From Dyadobacter sp. CY345 (GTDB lineage Bacteria > Bacteroidota > Bacteroidia > Cytophagales > Spirosomataceae), in assembly GCF_021502725.1 (NCBI RefSeq), contig NZ_JAKFFS010000002.1:434001-498000 (forward strand): DNA of 64,000 nucleotides, written 5' to 3'. Below, in pieces: positions 44,569 through 54,468 of the stretch. Each line of letters starts with the position of its first letter. The first letter of the stretch is position 1. The notes below the pieces were generated by a model, which worked only from the letters and a program-made list of their open reading frames with translations, was not told the DNA's origin and ran no database searches. Both the position numbers and the translations under genes were made by a program.

Positions 44569-45582
44569 TTAGGTTAAATTATTTTCTGTTGGTTGTTTAA
44601 ATACGATACCTGTTTCAAGCGAATGGATGATGGCTTTGTTGCTGTGAGAAAAGTAACAAGTGTCAATTCCCATGTCCTGAATTTTCTTTAAAAGTATCGT
44701 TGTGTCAGATTTACTCCTTTTCCGGGTTTGGCGAATGTAGACAGCTCTTATATTTCCTGCAAACATTTGACATATTTCTTCATAGATCACGGGATCTTGC
44801 TGTGAATCGTCGCCAAGTAATATGAATTGTAATTCCGGATAAAATTCAATTATATTCAGAATTTTTTGAAACTTGTGATCATGGGAACCAGCGCCGGTCA
44901 TCATGAAATCGTCCAGCCCGGATTTTATTTTTTTGAGTTTGAGAACTGCTTTTGGCAGACCGTTCAATTCAGCAAAACGGATGATCATATCATATAAATT
45001 CCACTCACTGCTGGATACATAGAAAAATATATTCGCTGGATGGATCGGATTTGTCCTGCTCGCCAGTGAAAGCAATTGATAGTGTTTTACGACGTCGTCA
45101 AAGGGTTTTCTTGCCTGGACGTTTTTCGCGAGCAATACAAAAAGCTTCTTAAACGATCGTCGGCTATGCGAGATCAGAAAGGTATCGTCGATATCTGAAA
45201 TAATACCATAAGAACTTTCATATGGTTTAAAAAACTCTTCCTGTCTGGTCGCCTGATACTTATGCTTATCAATCTGGTCATCGACAGTCACTTCGTAGGG
45301 ATGCCATCCTCCTTCCATGGGTTCCGTAAAAGGAACTTGAAAGCGAAAGTAGCCATCTTCCAGGGTTTGTGTCTCCGCTACAACGGAACCAACTCTCAGA
45401 ATAACCCTTAAATTTGGTATGGTTTTTATTGAGAAGAGTTGAAGGATTGTCCGTGCATACCTGAAACCTTTTCGGGTATATTTGTGATCACCTTCCGGGT
45501 ACTTTTCTACTACGTGGCCAAAAACAACCAATTCGTTTTTATTTGCGTAGCCCCGGTATAATTTTAAGTCGCATCGTTTCAT
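44569..45582 (-). CDS. App1-like phosphatidate phosphatase domain protein (DUF2183)
   Basis: 337 residues. The N-terminal ~115 form a beta domain (ELVVFGHVVEKYPEG, VILRVGSVVAETQTLEDGYF). The C-terminal half fits the App1/DUF2183 HAD-like fold: catalytic DxDxT as SDIDDTF with Asp130 and Asp132, the FYVSSSEWNLYD motif with its Ser, a conserved Lys region (LKLKKIKSGLDD) and the acidic FILLGDDSQQDP. Yeast App1 dephosphorylates phosphatidate to diacylglycerol; bacterial members are uncharacterised. It is divergent, across 46 bp, from a diacylglycerol-kinase-like gene of the opposite expected reaction. Confidence 0.8.
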   Translation of the reverse strand: MKRCDLKLYRGYANKNELVVFGHVVEKYPEGDHKYTRKGFRYARTILQLFSIKTIPNLRVILRVGSVVAETQTLEDGYFRFQVPFTEPMEGGWHPYEVTVDDQIDKHKYQATRQEEFFKPYESSYGIISDIDDTFLISHSRRSFKKLFVLLAKNVQARKPFDDVVKHYQLLSLASRTNPIHPANIFFYVSSSEWNLYDMIIRFAELNGLPKAVLKLKKIKSGLDDFMMTGAGSHDHKFQKILNIIEFYPELQFILLGDDSQQDPVIYEEICQMFAGNIRAVYIRQTRKRSKSDTTILLKKIQDMGIDTCYFSHSNKAIIHSLETGIVFKQPTENNLT

Positions 45583-45628
45583 ATCTTACCTTTACCCTTA
45601 TGCACTTGAAGTGCCTAAATTAGACAAT

Positions 45629-46504
45629 ATGTTTTCAGAACGAAAGGTTTTGTTAGTTGTTAATCCTATATCCGGTGATAAGGATAAAGAAGAAATTTTA
45701 TTAAAAGTGGCCGCCAAGGCGGAGGAGGATGATTATGTCCTGAGTATATTTTCCACAACGGGTGTCAATGATCTTGGTGAAATAAGAAACCTTGTAAAAA
45801 AGCTGTGCCCTGACCGAATTCTGGTTGCTGGCGGTGATGGTACGATATCGATGGTCGCTGAGGCAGTGACCGGTACTGACATTGTTTTTGGAATCATACC
45901 TGCCGGATCAGCCAACGGTTTGTCTGCCGATTTTGGACTTCCGTCCGGACTCGATGAAGCGATTGAGGTAGCGTTCGGAGATAATTCCAGCCACATCGAT
46001 GCAGTGCGCATTAATGATGACATTAGTCTCCACCTGAGCGATATCGGATTGAATGCGCTTTTGGTGAAAAATTACGAAAATGGTGATATGCGGGGGAAGC
46101 TGGGATATGCTTTGGAAATGTTTAAAACCCTTAATGAACATGAAAATTTTCGTGTACGTATAACAACTGAAAGTGCAACGGTAGAAACGGAAGCACTGGT
46201 TGTCATTATAGCAAATGCGAAAAAGTATGGCACGGGAATCAGTATCAATCCATTTGGCGATATGTCAGACGGGCTTTTTGAAATTGTGATTGCTAAAAGA
46301 ATAGATTTTATTGAAACGGCGAAGTTTCTAACCGGAAATGCATCTTTTGATCATGATGTAATGGAAGTGCTTTCTGTTGAAAATGCGAAAATCGAATGTC
46401 TTGACCGTGAAGTTTATTTTCAGGTCGATGGAGAATATAAAGGGGAAGTGAGAGAGTTAAATGCCTCAATTCTAAAAGGTTTTGTTAGGATAGCGGTTCC
46501 ATAA
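45629..46504 (+). CDS. Diacylglycerol kinase-like lipid kinase (YegS/DagK family)
   Basis: 291 residues from ATG 45629; a GTG at 45611 would add six residues. The diacylglycerol kinase catalytic domain is at the N-terminus: VVNPISGDKD (about 11-20) and the nucleotide loop VAGGDGTISMVAEAV (about 70-84), followed by IPAGSANGLSADFG. The C-terminal beta domain has NAKKYGTGISINPFGDMSDG and the end IECLDREVYFQVDGEY. It phosphorylates a lipid or a related acceptor with ATP; the acceptor is unknown. Its divergent partner is the App1-like phosphatase. Confidence 0.87.
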   Translation: MFSERKVLLVVNPISGDKDKEEILLKVAAKAEEDDYVLSIFSTTGVNDLGEIRNLVKKLCPDRILVAGGDGTISMVAEAVTGTDIVFGIIPAGSANGLSADFGLPSGLDEAIEVAFGDNSSHIDAVRINDDISLHLSDIGLNALLVKNYENGDMRGKLGYALEMFKTLNEHENFRVRITTESATVETEALVVIIANAKKYGTGISINPFGDMSDGLFEIVIAKRIDFIETAKFLTGNASFDHDVMEVLSVENAKIECLDREVYFQVDGEYKGEVRELNASILKGFVRIAVP

Positions 46505-46636
46505 TTGAACAGTTTTCCCGATAATTATTTTTGGCTAGATTATATTAAATAAATGACGAATTACCTGACTGCATATCAGTAGTCAAATTGGTGAAACGTC
46601 TTTTCAGGATAGTTTATAATCTGACGATACCTGAAA

Positions 46637-47791
46637 ATGAAAATATTAAGAACGATTTTACTAGGTTTTGCCGTGGTATTTGGGTTAAATACATTTGCCC
46701 AAATGCCTGAGCTTTGCCAGGGGCCATATTTTACCGAAGCTCAGGGAAAGGCCTTTCTAGACAGCCATAAACCCGCCACCAAAGCGGAATGGGAAGCCAG
46801 AGCACAGAAAATCAGAGCGCAGATACGTAAAGGAATGGAGTTGGAAAATATCCCTCCAAAACCTAAATCAGCACCAATTATCCATACCAAACGGGTAATG
46901 GATGGATACACGATCGAGAATGTTGCGTTCGAGAGTTTGCCGGGAATTTATGTGACCGGAAACCTATATCGTCCTGTTAAAAAACAAAAATCCTATGCTG
47001 GTATATTATGTCCGCACGGACATGGAGAAAATCCGCATGGCCGGTTCCGCGAACAAACCCAGAAGCGCTGCGCAACATTGGCAAGAATGGGCGCTGTCGT
47101 TTTTGTTCTGGACATGGCCGGACAAGGCGATTCCAAACAGACGCAGCATAAGTTTTCAAAGGCCTTAAAGCTTCAAACCATAAATGCCATGCGTGGGATA
47201 GATTTTTTACTATCACTACCAGGTGTTGATCCTCAACGTATTGCAGTTACCGGCGAGTCGGGTGGGGGAACTCAAACCTTTCTGCTGGCAGCGTTAGATG
47301 AGCGTGTTAAAGTGACCGCGCCAACCGTGATGGTTTCTGCACATTTTTTTGGCGGTTGTGTCTGCGAGAGTGGTATGCCTATCCACAAAAAAGGTGAATA
47401 CCAGACTAATAATGTTGAAATCGCTGCACTTACTGCGCCGCGACCGATGCTGTTAACTTCTGATGGAGACGACTGGACGAAAAACACTCCAAATGTCGAA
47501 TTCCCATTTACGCAAAAAATATATGCACTTTACGGAAAAAAGAATCTTGTCGAAAGTGTTCATTTGCCGGATGAAAAACACGATTACGGTCCGAATAAGC
47601 GGAAAGCGATGTATATTTTTATGGCGAAACATCTGAATCTGGATATCAAGGCAGTGTCGGATACACAGGGAAATATTGATGAAGTTCCGTCAAAAGTGTT
47701 GGAACAAAAAGACCTTGCAGTATTCGATGCTGAACATCCAAGACCGGCGAATGCTGTAATGGGAGATGAGGCAGTTTTAAAAATTTTATAA
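46637..47791 (+). CDS. Secreted alpha/beta hydrolase (acetylxylan-esterase-like)
   Basis: 384 residues with a signal peptide (to FAQ at about 20-22). Alpha/beta-hydrolase core: oxyanion region GILCPHGHGENPHGR (about 122-136), nucleophile elbow VTGESGGGTQTF with Ser208, and a late His in LPDEKHDYGPNKRKAM. It fits the seven-domain/acetylxylan esterase-like group of Bacteroidetes exported esterases. The natural substrate is unknown, but sugar esters of plant glycans are plausible. The GntP-type transporter gene begins 24 bp downstream, suggesting the released acid or sugar acid is imported (inference). Confidence 0.8.
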   Translation: MKILRTILLGFAVVFGLNTFAQMPELCQGPYFTEAQGKAFLDSHKPATKAEWEARAQKIRAQIRKGMELENIPPKPKSAPIIHTKRVMDGYTIENVAFESLPGIYVTGNLYRPVKKQKSYAGILCPHGHGENPHGRFREQTQKRCATLARMGAVVFVLDMAGQGDSKQTQHKFSKALKLQTINAMRGIDFLLSLPGVDPQRIAVTGESGGGTQTFLLAALDERVKVTAPTVMVSAHFFGGCVCESGMPIHKKGEYQTNNVEIAALTAPRPMLLTSDGDDWTKNTPNVEFPFTQKIYALYGKKNLVESVHLPDEKHDYGPNKRKAMYIFMAKHLNLDIKAVSDTQGNIDEVPSKVLEQKDLAVFDAEHPRPANAVMGDEAVLKIL

Positions 47792-47815
47792 TATAAACCG
47801 CCTTCTTGCTTCTTT

Positions 47816-49147
47816 ATGATCGTTCTGATTGTTTTTGTTGCTATTGTTTTCATTGTTCTAAGCTCAACAGTTCTGAAAATGCACCCGCTAACCGGTCTGC
47901 TTCTGGCAGCTTTGGGTGTTGGAGTCTTTGCAGGATTACCCATTGATAAACTGGCAGAGACAATTGGAAAGGGTTTTGGCGAGTTAATGTCAAAAATCGG
48001 TCTGATGGTGATACTGGGTTGTGTCATCGGTTCAATTCTCGATCAATCCGGAGCGGCAATAAAAGTGGCGGATGTTATATTAAAATTGTTCGGAGAAAAA
48101 CGTCCTGCGTTTGCCATGTCTGTGATCGGAGCAATTGTGGGTATTCCGGTATTTTGCGATTCGGGATATATTATTTTACATAAACTAAATCAGATTGTAG
48201 CAGCCAGAACCGGAAAGCCATTGGCTGTTGTGGCACTTTCACTTTCCGGCGGATTATTTGCAACGCATACACTTGTTCCGCCAACGCCCGGGCCGCTTTC
48301 GGCAGCTGGAAATCTTGGAATTGCTGATTCGGTAGGACTCGTAATTCTTATAGGCCTGATTGTTTCAATTCCCAGTTTATTTCTCTCTACCTGGTTTGCC
48401 GGCAAGTATGCAAAAAATGTCCCGATCATGGAAGATTTTGCAGCGAAGCCCATGTCCGGTTTAGAGAAAAAATTGCCTCCTGCATGGAAAGCGTTTATGC
48501 CCATTCTTCTTCCAATTTTACTGATCACACTCGCATCCTTCGCAAGGATTTTACATTTTCCGGAAAATCTGACGCGGTGGACCGGCTTCTTTGGTAGTCC
48601 GCTCGTTTCATTTTTACTCGCTATATTTTTCAGTTATTCGCTTTTTCCTGAAAAGGCAGCAGAGAAAATGATTTCATGTTTCAAAAGTGGAATTGAGCAT
48701 TGTGGTACTACGCTCGTGTTGGTGGGAGCCGGCGGTGCCTTTGGTGCGGTATTGAAAGAAACTTCTCTGAAAGATATGGTCAGCGAATGGCTTACGAGAA
48801 ATGAAATGTCAGGTGTTTTTTTATTAATCATAACATTTTTGATCGCTGCATTTTTTAAAACTGCACAGGGATCAACAACTTCTTCGATGGTTTTGACTAC
48901 AAGTATCATAGCGCCATTGCTCACGACGCTGGGTTTTGTAACACCGATACAGATTACGTTATTGGTTATGGCGGCAGGGAGCGGCGCCATGATCGTATCC
49001 CATACAAATGATGCATGGTTTTGGGTCGTATCACAATTTACCGGCATTTCAGCAAAGGATACTTATAAGACGCACACCATTTTGACGGGTTTGCAGGGAA
49101 TGGTGAGTTTTTTGATGACGGTGTTGTTGTATTTTATTTTGGCTTAA
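47816..49147 (+). CDS. GntP family gluconate:proton symporter-like transporter
   Basis: 443 residues with about 12-14 hydrophobic segments. Family motifs are seen: HPLTGLLLAALGVGVFAG (about 23-40), GKGFGELMSKIGLMVILGCVIG (two adjacent parts) with the amphipathic loop, GIPVFCDSGYIILHKL, and the late AAFFKTAQGSTTSSMV and SHTNDAWFWVVSQF blocks. Family members carry gluconate, other aldonates or fructuronate; the substrate cannot be assigned from sequence. It directly follows the secreted esterase gene and is convergent with the MNT gene. Confidence 0.88.
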   Translation: MIVLIVFVAIVFIVLSSTVLKMHPLTGLLLAALGVGVFAGLPIDKLAETIGKGFGELMSKIGLMVILGCVIGSILDQSGAAIKVADVILKLFGEKRPAFAMSVIGAIVGIPVFCDSGYIILHKLNQIVAARTGKPLAVVALSLSGGLFATHTLVPPTPGPLSAAGNLGIADSVGLVILIGLIVSIPSLFLSTWFAGKYAKNVPIMEDFAAKPMSGLEKKLPPAWKAFMPILLPILLITLASFARILHFPENLTRWTGFFGSPLVSFLLAIFFSYSLFPEKAAEKMISCFKSGIEHCGTTLVLVGAGGAFGAVLKETSLKDMVSEWLTRNEMSGVFLLIITFLIAAFFKTAQGSTTSSMVLTTSIIAPLLTTLGFVTPIQITLLVMAAGSGAMIVSHTNDAWFWVVSQFTGISAKDTYKTHTILTGLQGMVSFLMTVLLYFILA

Positions 49148-49156
49148 AAACGTCGA

Positions 49157-49477
49157 TCAACTTAACTGAAATTCAATTCCTGTTTTACGGATTTCACTTC
49201 CAAAAGGGTCGTTCTCGGACATCAAATCCTGTAATGATATCGGATGAGGTTCAATACGGGTATCGATTTTAGAGGCAAGTAACATTAATTTGACCTGGAC
49301 ATTAAATTTTTCTATGTCGCTTAAATTATCGATCACCAAAGCTATGTCAATATCGCTTTCAGCCTCAAAATTGTTTTTGGCATATGATCCAAATAAAAAT
49401 GCTTTCAAAAATCCTGGCTGGTTTTCAGAAACAGAAGAGATATATTTCTCTATGGTATTAATAAGTTTTTTATCCAT
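49157..49477 (-). CDS. MNT-domain nucleotidyltransferase (HEPN/MNT pair)
   Basis: 106 residues. The minimal nucleotidyltransferase signature G-S-X10-D-X-D is exact: LFGSYAKNNF, then EAESDIDIALV. In MntA-type antitoxins such proteins transfer AMP to the partner HEPN protein. The start ATG lies inside the 3' end of the HEPN gene (28-bp overlap), the usual toxin-first order. The C-terminal half is the short helical part expected. Whether this pair is a toxin-antitoxin module is open, because the HEPN partner lacks a typical catalytic motif. Confidence 0.87.
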   Translation of the reverse strand: MDKKLINTIEKYISSVSENQPGFLKAFLFGSYAKNNFEAESDIDIALVIDNLSDIEKFNVQVKLMLLASKIDTRIEPHPISLQDLMSENDPFGSEIRKTGIEFQLS

Positions 49478-49857
49478 TGTCTGTGTTCTTTCAATTGTTC
49501 AATCCAATCATTTGTAAACTCCGGCGTACAAGTCTTCTGAAAACTCATTTTATAATCGTCATACCTGCCATTAATATTGAAAGCTGTAACTGAAATTAAG
49601 AATAATTTTTGATTTTCGCTAAGTTCAATGTTGCACTTCTCAGATAACCTAAGCAAGTTATGGATCAATGGTGGAAATTCATTATTAACTTTAACAAAGT
49701 AAGCTTTTAATAATTTTTCGATCATAATATGACCCACAAATAAGCTCCAGCTGTATCGTTTACTTTCAAACATCGCCATCATAGTAAGAAAGTCTTCATC
49801 GGAACTTTCAATCCAATGGTCAATAATTTTTTTTTGATCAAAGCTTGTTTGCCCCAT
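49450..49857 (-). CDS. HEPN-domain protein
   Basis: 135 residues from ATG 49857; an in-frame ATG at 49935 would add an unusual hydrophobic N-terminus that overlaps the sucC terminator hairpin and is less likely. The helical HEPN fold is recognised by DHWIESSDEDFLTMMAMF, YSWSLFVGHIMIEKLLKAYF, PLIHNLLRLSEKC and the NGRYDDYKMSF motif near the C-terminus, which fits the PF05168-like group. No R-X4-6-H motif, the RNase signature of HepT toxins, is visible. It overlaps the MNT gene, with which it must act. Confidence 0.84.
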   Translation of the reverse strand: MGQTSFDQKKIIDHWIESSDEDFLTMMAMFESKRYSWSLFVGHIMIEKLLKAYFVKVNNEFPPLIHNLLRLSEKCNIELSENQKLFLISVTAFNINGRYDDYKMSFQKTCTPEFTNDWIEQLKEHRQWIKNLLIP

Positions 49858-49897
49858 TACTAAAAGTAAAAAAGTGGCCGACAGATTTATACGTTTA

Positions 49898-49931
49898 ACA
49901 AAAAAGAGAACGACCAATTGATCGTCCTCTT
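49898..49931 (-). terminator. Intrinsic terminator of sucC
   Basis: On the minus strand AAGAGGACGA (49931-49922) pairs with TCGTTCTCTT (49913-49904) with one wobble, then T-rich TTTTTTGTT. It lies 20 bp after the sucC stop and upstream of the HEPN start. Confidence 0.88.
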
Positions 49932-49950
49932 CCATATATTTTCTTAAAAA

Positions 49951-51174
49951 TTAAACGCCCAATTGCGCAAGCGTTTCAGAAACTTTCGCGGCAGCTTCTT
50001 TAAATTCAATCGCAGACTGAACTTTCAAACCTGATTCGTTGATAATACGCGCTCCTTCTTCAGCATTTGTTCCTTGCAGACGAACGATGATTGGAACAGG
50101 AATTTCGCCGATTGCTTTGTAAGCCTCAACAACACCTGCCGCAACACGGTCGCAACGAACGATACCACCAAAGATATTGATCAGGATAGCCTTAACATTT
50201 GGATCTTTCAAAATGATACGGAAACCTGCCTCTACGGTACGTGCGTTCGCTCCACCTCCAACATCAAGGAAGTTGGCCGGCTCACCGCCTGAAAGCTTGA
50301 TAAGGTCCATTGTAGCCATAGCCAGTCCTGCACCATTTACCATACAACCTACGTTTCCATCCAGTTTCACATAGTTCAGGTTGTTAGCGCCTGCTTCTAC
50401 TTCCAAAGGATCTTCTTCGTTGGTATCACGCATTTCAGCAAGTTCAGGATGACGGTACAATGCGTTGTCATCCAGATCCACTTTTGCATCAACTGCAAGA
50501 ATTTTATTATCAGATGTTTTTAAAACCGGGTTGATCTCAAACATCGCTGAATCACTCTCAATATAAGCTTTGTAAAGAGAGGTGATGAATTTAACCATTT
50601 CTTTGAAAGCGTCGCCTTCCAAACCAAGAGCAAATGCAACTTTGCGTGCCTGGAAAGGTTGTAATCCAACTTTTGGATCAATCCACTCTTTCATGATTTT
50701 TTCAGGAGTATGCTCAGCAACCTCCTCGATATCCATACCACCTTCTGTACTTGCCATGATGACATTACAGTTTCTGCCTCTGTCAAGCAGAATAGACAGA
50801 TAGTACTCTTTCGGCTCACTAGGACCTGGGTAGTAAACATCTTCGGCAATAAGAACTTTGTTTACACGCTTTCCTTCCGGACCAGTTTGGTGTGTAACAA
50901 GTACTTTTCCCAGAATGTTATTTGCTATTGTACGCACATCCTCAACAGATTTTGCCAAAGCAACACCACGTTGTTCGCTGCCTACAATTCTGCCTTTACC
51001 ACGCCCACCCGCGTGAATTTGTGATTTAACCACATACCATTTGGTACCTGTCTGCTGGCTAATCTCACGGGCGACTTCCACCGCCTTGTCGGGGGTGTCG
51101 GCAACAAGTCCTTCCTGAATACGTACGCCGTATTTTTTAAGGACACTTTTGCCTTGATATTCGTGAATATTCAT
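49951..51174 (-). CDS. sucC: Succinyl-CoA synthetase (ADP-forming) subunit beta
   Basis: 407 residues, complete. ATP-grasp domain at the N-terminus (MNIHEYQGKSVLKKYGV, VVKSQIHAGGRGKGRIVG), then the metal and phosphate region (FEINPVLKTSDNKILAVDAKV, about 212-232). The CoA-ligase domain reads NGAGLAMATMDLIKLSGG, FLDVGGGAN and NIFGGIVRCDRVAAG. It forms succinate plus CoA and ATP from succinyl-CoA with SucD in the TCA cycle; sucD is not adjacent, as is usual in Bacteroidetes. It is monocistronic, ending at the terminator described next to it. The 88-bp gap to the LolD-like gene (+) holds both promoters. Confidence 0.95.
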   Translation of the reverse strand: MNIHEYQGKSVLKKYGVRIQEGLVADTPDKAVEVAREISQQTGTKWYVVKSQIHAGGRGKGRIVGSEQRGVALAKSVEDVRTIANNILGKVLVTHQTGPEGKRVNKVLIAEDVYYPGPSEPKEYYLSILLDRGRNCNVIMASTEGGMDIEEVAEHTPEKIMKEWIDPKVGLQPFQARKVAFALGLEGDAFKEMVKFITSLYKAYIESDSAMFEINPVLKTSDNKILAVDAKVDLDDNALYRHPELAEMRDTNEEDPLEVEAGANNLNYVKLDGNVGCMVNGAGLAMATMDLIKLSGGEPANFLDVGGGANARTVEAGFRIILKDPNVKAILINIFGGIVRCDRVAAGVVEAYKAIGEIPVPIIVRLQGTNAEEGARIINESGLKVQSAIEFKEAAAKVSETLAQLGV

Positions 51175-51262
51175 GAGTATAAAAGTAAATTGGTATTTTC
51201 ACGGCAAATTAAGGAATTAATCAAAACGGGGGTAGCTTTTTACCTAATTATCTTTTCATAAC

Positions 51263-51925
51263 ATGAATTTACTTCAAGCCAGAGGAATAAAGCGTACGTA
51301 TGGTGCCCTACAAGTTTTGAAAGGAATAGATATCGAGGTGAATAGCGGCGAGGTTGTTGCTATTGTGGGTGCTTCGGGTGCTGGGAAAAGTACGCTTTTG
51401 CATATTTTAGGAACATTGGACAGGCCGGATGAGGGAGAAGTATTTATCGGAAATACCAAGGTTTCGGGTTTGGGCGACAAAGATCTGGCAAAATTTCGTA
51501 ATGAGGAGATTGGGTTTATTTTTCAGTTTCATAATTTGCTGGCAGAATTCACCGCTTTGGAAAACGCCTGTATGCCAGGATATATAAATGCAGGACTTAG
51601 TGAAAAAGAAATAAAAAGAAGAGGGGAGGAGCTTTTGGGATTGTTGGGGCTTTCTGACAGAATGAATCACTTGCCGTCTCAGCTTTCCGGTGGAGAGCAG
51701 CAACGCGTGGCCGTGGCGCGAGCATTGTTGAATAAACCAGCAATAGTTTTAGCAGATGAACCAAGTGGTAATCTCGATTCACAAAATGCGCTGGACCTGC
51801 ATCAATTGTTTTTCAAATTACGAGACGAGCTGGGGCATACTTTCATCATTGTAACACACAACGAAGATTTGGCCACAATGGCCGACAGGCGATTGGTTAT
51901 GCAGGATGGAAGAATGTTATTTTAA
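51263..51925 (+). CDS. ABC transporter ATP-binding protein, LolD/MacB-like
   Basis: 220 residues: Walker [15 protein letters not shown] (about 34-47), Q-loop [16 protein letters not shown], signature [15 protein letters not shown] (about 140-154), Walker [13 protein letters not shown] and H-loop [10 protein letters not shown]. The FHNLLxEFTALENxxMP wording is characteristic of LolD, the ATPase that drives lipoprotein release from the inner membrane; MacB-type export is the alternative. No permease gene is adjacent, as is common in Bacteroidetes. It is followed by a 329-bp gap with two repeated hairpin units. Confidence 0.87.
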   Translation: MNLLQARGIKRTYGALQVLKGIDIEVNSGEVVAIVGASGAGKSTLLHILGTLDRPDEGEVFIGNTKVSGLGDKDLAKFRNEEIGFIFQFHNLLAEFTALENACMPGYINAGLSEKEIKRRGEELLGLLGLSDRMNHLPSQLSGGEQQRVAVARALLNKPAIVLADEPSGNLDSQNALDLHQLFFKLRDELGHTFIIVTHNEDLATMADRRLVMQDGRMLF

Positions 51926-51996
51926 GAATAAAATAAAATAAACAAATTATCAATTTTTTTTGTTTTACATGTGACTTCATTATTATGACAACGTCA

Positions 51997-52067
51997 TAAG
52001 GGCGAAGTTTTTCATAACGTTGAGTAAAGTAAATAGCCGTCTGGAGATTCCGGACGGTTATTTTTTT
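51997..52067 (+). repeat. Structured repeat, copy 1
   Basis: Shares with copy 2 (52157-52227) the leader TAAGGG (N6-7) and then a 32-base block (52009-52040, one mismatch) of the kind TTTTCATAACG, TTGAGTAAAG, AAATAGCCGT, followed by a GC hairpin. It may be a duplicated terminator or one of two small RNA genes. No promoter with a strong match was found before it. Confidence 0.7.
52031..52067 (+). terminator. Intrinsic terminator in repeat copy 1
   Basis: Stem AAATAGCCGTCTGG (52031-52044) with CCGGACGGTTATTT (52050-52063), two wobble pairs, loop AGATT, then seven T. It is oriented to stop rightward transcription from the LolD-like gene or of a small RNA. Confidence 0.88.
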
Positions 52068-52156
52068 GAAAAAATTTAGTAATGAAAAAATAATGTGATT
52101 TATTTTTAGAAGATATGTGACCTGCTTTAAAAACCTGAGTCTAAAAGTAAATTTCC

Positions 52157-52227
52157 TAAGGGTTGGAGATTTTCATAACGTTGAGTAAAGCAAATAGCCG
52201 TTCGGATTTTCCGAACGGCTATTTTTT
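52157..52227 (+). repeat. Structured repeat, copy 2
   Basis: Second copy, 161 bp after copy 1 on the same strand. The shared block 52170-52201 differs at one base. The hairpin arms differ in sequence from copy 1 but still pair fully, i.e. the changes compensate. The copy ends 28 bp from the groL stop on the opposite strand. Confidence 0.7.
52192..52227 (+). terminator. Intrinsic terminator in repeat copy 2
   Basis: Perfect 14-bp stem AAATAGCCGTTCGG (52192-52205) with CCGAACGGCTATTT (52211-52224), loop ATTTT, then a T-tract. On the minus strand the tail after the stem is only a short T run, so its efficiency for groL is doubtful. Confidence 0.88.
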
Positions 52228-52254
52228 GCCTTAATCTATATGACTTGGGGATGA

Positions 52255-53916
<1,662 letters not shown>

Positions 53917-53940
53917 TTAAATACCAACCGTGTCAGATGA

Positions 53941-54237
53941 CTAGCCAATGATAGCGTAGATATCTGATTCACGCATGATAAGGCAATCTTTGCCTTCGTA
54001 TGCCAATTCAGTACCTGAATATTTTCCGTATAATACGGTGTCTCCTACTTTAACAGTCATAGGCTCATCTTTTTTGCCTGGTCCAACTGCTACTACTGTA
54101 CCGCGTTGTGGTTTTTCTTTTGCTGTATCAGGAATGATGATACCAAATGCTGTTTTTTCTTCGGCTGGGGCTGGTTCTACAAGAACACGATCAGCCAGAG
54201 GTTGTACGTTCACTTGTATTTCTGCTAAAGTTGACAT
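53941..54237 (-). CDS. groES: Co-chaperonin GroES
   Basis: 98 residues: the family hallmarks are [20 protein letters not shown] with the mobile loop ([15 protein letters not shown]) that contacts Gro[21 protein letters not shown] and the end [20 protein letters not shown] (YGKYSG and EYEGKDYLI-type region). It caps the GroEL cage. First gene of the groES-groL operon; a pair of TGACATTTTT repeats lies about 85-115 bp upstream. Confidence 0.97.
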   Translation of the reverse strand: MSTLAEIQVNVQPLADRVLVEPAPAEEKTAFGIIIPDTAKEKPQRGTVVAVGPGKKDEPMTVKVGDTVLYGKYSGTELAYEGKDCLIMRESDIYAIIG

Positions 54238-54319
54238 AGATATTAAACGTTTATTTTTATGTTGTCAGTATTGATATGACTTGCAACCATAAAGCACAAT
54301 CTATGCCAGCCTGATTCGT

Positions 54320-54351
54320 CTGACATTTTTTCAGGGTGTTATGACATTTTT
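54320..54351 (-). promoter_or_regulatory. TGACATTTTT repeated with 21-bp spacing upstream of groES
   Basis: The plus strand reads TGACATTTTT at 54321-54330 and again at 54342-54351, two helical turns apart; the first also forms an imperfect palindrome CTGACA ttt TTTCAG. It lies about 85-115 bp before the groES start and about 120 bp before the divergent hypothetical gene. A heat-shock or stress operator is plausible, not shown. Confidence 0.35.
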
Positions 54352-54468
54352 GTATGTAAACTGGCTGCGATATGATTTTTAAAGTAAATTATGTGTCAGG
54401 TTATTGCAATCGTTTGAGATATCAACGGAATTCATTAAATTTTAGCAGGATCAAAACAACTGCATAAG

